Below, one piece after another: positions 61,876 to 64,000 of a DNA stretch of 64,000 nucleotides. Location of the stretch: assembly GCF_021390325.1 (NCBI RefSeq), contig NZ_JAJUWU010000025.1:50406-114405 (forward strand). The letters run 5' to 3'. The DNA is from Jiella avicenniae. Its GTDB lineage: Bacteria > Pseudomonadota > Alphaproteobacteria > Rhizobiales > Rhizobiaceae. Position 1 is the first letter of the stretch; each line of letters begins with the position of its first letter. The position numbers were made by a program, and so were the translations under genes. The notes below the pieces were generated by a model. That model was not told the DNA's origin, searched no databases, and saw only the letters and a program-made list of their open reading frames with translations.

Positions 61876-63174
61876 ATGAGCGAAAAGCCCATCGACCGCG
61901 CCGTCGTGGAGGCGGACAACAGCCGGCTCGGCGCCGGTCTCGACGCCGATTACGCGGCGCTCGGCGAGCACCTCGACCGCCGGGGCATCGCGATCGACGC
62001 GATCGTGGACAAGGTCCGCGGCTTCACCGTGGCTGTGCCCTCCTGGGGCGTCGGCACGGGGGGCACGCGCTTTGCCCGCTTCCCCGGCCAGGGCGAGCCG
62101 CGCGGCATCATGGAAAAGCTCGACGACTGCGGCGTGATCCAACAGCTCGGACGGGCGACGCCGGCCGTTTCGCTGCACATTCCCTGGGACCGCACCGATC
62201 CGGCGGCGCTCAAGGAGAAGGCGGCGAGCCTCGGCCTGTCCTTCGACGCGATGAATTCCAACACCTTCCAGGATCATCCGGACGACCCGAAGCAGCCGCT
62301 CTCCTACAAGTTCGGCTCGCTCAGCCATGCCGACCCGGCGGTGCGCGCCCAGGCGGTGGAGCACAATCTCGACGTGGTCGAATTCGGCCGCGCCATCGGC
62401 TCGAAGGCGATCACCGTCTGGATCGGCGACGGCTCGAACTTTCCCGGCCAGGCGGACCTCTCCCGCGGCTTCGAGCGCTACCTCGATTCGGCGAAGGCGA
62501 TCTATGCCGGCCTGCCGGAGGACTGGCGGCTCTTCACCGAGCACAAGATGTACGAACCGGCCTTCTATTCGACCGTCGTGCAGGACTGGGGCACCAACCT
62601 GCTGATCGCCCGGGAACTTGGAGACAAGGCCTTCTGCCTCGTCGACCTCGGCCACCATGCGCCCAACGTCAACATCGAGCAGATCGTCTCGCGGCTGATC
62701 TTCGCGAAGAAGCTCGGCGGTTTCCACTTCAACGACGCGAAATACGGCGACGACGACCTCGACGCCGGCTCGGTCGATCCGTTCCGCCTGTTCCTCGTCT
62801 TCAACGAGCTGGTCGAGGCGGGCGAGGCGCTGGAACGGCTCCACCCGGCGCACATGATCGACCAGTCCCACAACGTCACCGACCCGATCGAAAGCCTCAT
62901 CCGCTCGGCGGGCGAGATTCGCCGCGCCCATGCCCAGGCGCTGCTCGTCGATCGCGAGGCGCTGCGCGGCCATCAGGACGCAAACGACGCGATCATGGCC
63001 TCGGAATGCCTCAAGCGGGCTTTCCGCACCGACGTCACGCCGATCCTCGCCGAGGCGAGGCGCCGCGATGGCGGCGCGATCGATCCGATCGCCGCCTACC
63101 GGGCGAGCGGCTATCGCGCCAGGGTCGCGGCCGAACGGCCCGCCAGCAAGGGCTCCGGCGGCGGCATCGTCTGA
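61876..63174 (+). CDS. rhaI: L-rhamnose isomerase (RhaI type)
   Basis: This 432-residue TIM-barrel enzyme converts L-rhamnose to L-rhamnulose. It has VPSWGVGTGGTRFARFPG, FDAMNSNTFQD, SLSHADPAVRAQAVEHN, WIGDGSNFPGQ, EHKMYEPAFYSTVVQDWG and VDLGHHAPNVNIEQIV with metal-binding residues (Glu, Asp, His), typical of the RhaI-type isomerases. GGGAGGAG precedes the ATG 49 bases after rhaD. It differs from the E. coli RhaA enzyme in sequence family. Confidence 0.93.
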   Translation: MSEKPIDRAVVEADNSRLGAGLDADYAALGEHLDRRGIAIDAIVDKVRGFTVAVPSWGVGTGGTRFARFPGQGEPRGIMEKLDDCGVIQQLGRATPAVSLHIPWDRTDPAALKEKAASLGLSFDAMNSNTFQDHPDDPKQPLSYKFGSLSHADPAVRAQAVEHNLDVVEFGRAIGSKAITVWIGDGSNFPGQADLSRGFERYLDSAKAIYAGLPEDWRLFTEHKMYEPAFYSTVVQDWGTNLLIARELGDKAFCLVDLGHHAPNVNIEQIVSRLIFAKKLGGFHFNDAKYGDDDLDAGSVDPFRLFLVFNELVEAGEALERLHPAHMIDQSHNVTDPIESLIRSAGEIRRAHAQALLVDREALRGHQDANDAIMASECLKRAFRTDVTPILAEARRRDGGAIDPIAAYRASGYRARVAAERPASKGSGGGIV

Positions 63175-63207
63175 GCGGCCGACTTCAGGATCAGGGGACA
63201 TCGAATC

Positions 63208-63762
63208 ATGAGCGATCTTTACCGCACGGCACTCGCCGAACTCGGCACGGTCATGGACGGCATCGACGACGCGGCGGTCGACGAGGCCTGCCGGATGATC
63301 GCCGCGGCGCGGCGCATCGGCACCTATGCCGGAGGGCGCGAGGGTCTGCAGATCAAGGGCTTCGCCATGCGGCTCTTTCATCTCGGCGCCGATGTCGGCG
63401 TCGTCGGCGACATGACGATGCCGGCCCTTGAAGCCGGCGACCTCTTCGTCGTCTCCGTCGGGCCGGGCTACATCTCCACCGCCCTCGCCCTGATGGACGT
63501 GGCGCGGCAAGCCGGCGCGAAGATCCTGTTCGTCACCGCGCAGCCGGAGGGACGCTGCGCCGAACTCGCCGACTTCGTGCTGACGGTCCCCGCCCAGACG
63601 ATGGCGAACGACCAGGGCGGCGCGGCGACCTCCGTCCTGCCGATGGGCTCGCTCTACGAGGGCGCGCTGTTCGTCCTCTTCGAGGTGATGGTGCTGAAGC
63701 TGCGCGACCTGATGGCCGTCTCCCCGGAAACGATGCGAAACAATCACACCAACATGGAATGA
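63208..63762 (+). CDS. SIS-domain sugar isomerase-like protein
   Basis: This 184-residue protein has one SIS fold: RIGTYAGGREGLQIKGFAMRLFHLG, then VVSVGPGYISTALALMDVARQAGAKILFVTAQPEG and SLYEGALFVLFEVMVLKLRDLM and ends NHTNME, the size and end of 6-phospho-3-hexuloisomerase-like proteins. It follows rhaI by 33 bases with its own site (AGGGGACATCG), so it is probably in the rhamnose operon. Its sugar phosphate is not known, and it is not a standard rhamnose gene. Confidence 0.82.
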   Translation: MSDLYRTALAELGTVMDGIDDAAVDEACRMIAAARRIGTYAGGREGLQIKGFAMRLFHLGADVGVVGDMTMPALEAGDLFVVSVGPGYISTALALMDVARQAGAKILFVTAQPEGRCAELADFVLTVPAQTMANDQGGAATSVLPMGSLYEGALFVLFEVMVLKLRDLMAVSPETMRNNHTNME

Positions 63763-63873
63763 CCGGCCAGCAACGCCGGGCGGCCGGGGGCTTCATCACC
63801 TCGCCCGCCCAGCGTCCGCCGCCCGCACCCTCAGGAAGAGGCGCGCTCGAACGCGGCGTGCCTTTCTGGAAAC

Positions 63874-64000
63874 CAGGGCTCCGAATCCAAATTTTTATAG
63901 GCTTTGTTGGAGCAGTTCTGCGATGTAATTCGGTGACCATCCAGCAAGTTTTCGTCGTGATTTGAGGGAGTGTTTATCGTTTGCGCTTCGGATGATGTTG
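63874..64000 (-). mobile_element. end of an insertion sequence, tentatively ISAs1 family
   Basis: The segment starts at a CAGGGCTCC sequence that resembles an ISAs1-type end and contains the end of a leftward transposase gene. The rest lies beyond the window, so the second terminal repeat and target duplication cannot be seen. Confidence 0.4.
63895..64000 (-). CDS. transposase C-terminal fragment (continues outside window)
   Basis: This leftward frame runs from the window edge to a TAA at 63895-63897 and codes for 34 visible residues. They read NIIRSANDKHSLKSRRKLAGWS, then NYIAELLQQSL. The basic stretch K-S-RRK-AGW near the C-terminus resembles the ends of ISAs1-family DDE transposases. The family call rests on this short tail only. 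Confidence 0.45.
   Translation of the reverse strand, partial: NIIRSANDKHSLKSRRKLAGWSPNYIAELLQQSL

Noticed and set aside
59535..61919. 794-codon leftward open frame opposite rhaD
   Set aside because: Antisense artefact; rhaD is complete on the plus strand.

Overview
The window is high-GC chromosomal DNA that reads as an alphaproteobacterium of the Hyphomicrobiales (Rhizobiales), possibly near Aurantimonadaceae. The evidence is an ALAS-type hemA, a rhaD/rhaI rhamnose locus with a DeoR regulator, sugar and amide ABC operons, a methylmalonyl-CoA pathway split as pccB...pccA-scpA, and palindromic repeats built around ATTCTCGG...CCGAGAAT. The genus is an inference. I see no rRNA, tRNA or CRISPR array.

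1-5.2 kb: the end of an aminotransferase, a Sel1-like small protein, two tandem secreted DUF2147 proteins, then rpsO-pnp. 5.4-7.9 kb: one AT-rich, apparently acquired gene coding for an FAD/NAD(P)-type oxidoreductase fused to a C-terminal chymotrypsin-like protease domain. It is the best candidate for an undescribed (possibly defence or stress) system. 8.2-20.4 kb: housekeeping and single genes: an aminotransferase, an AbrB-type membrane protein, a cupin, hemA, a SAF-domain oxidoreductase convergent with a MarR regulator, a methyltransferase, a ferredoxin reductase, an RDD protein, an SLC13 permease and the N-end-rule transferase bpt.

20.7-29.8 kb: propionyl-CoA to succinyl-CoA genes (pccB, pccA, scpA). 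pccB and pccA are separated by yghU, an HXXEE membrane protein, a DUF4160/DUF2442/DUF2442 cluster resembling a toxin-antitoxin pair, a hypothetical gene and an inverted pair of palindromic repeats. 29.9-40.5 kb: an SDR gene, then an amide-use operon: amiC-amiR regulators, an FmdD/Urt-type ABC transporter (binding protein, two permeases, two ATPases), formamidase and a double-nitrilase protein whose second half has lost catalytic residues.

40.5-51.9 kb: a polyol/hexitol locus. A leftward operon codes for a MalK-type ATPase, a xylitol-type dehydrogenase, a small membrane protein, two permeases and a binding protein. It diverges from a SorC-type regulator, a tagatose 3-epimerase-like isomerase, a tagatose-kinase-like PfkB enzyme and three SDR dehydrogenases. 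Uptake, oxidation at C2 or C5, epimerisation and phosphorylation can be strung together from these genes.

52-63.8 kb: an L-rhamnose locus. The leftward operon is regulator, mutarotase, kinase, ABC ATPase, two permeases, binding protein. The rightward operon is a bifunctional aldolase/dehydrogenase, an isomerase and an SIS-domain protein. A shared intergenic region carries repeats suited to DeoR binding. The window ends inside the 3' end of a transposase, tentatively ISAs1 family.
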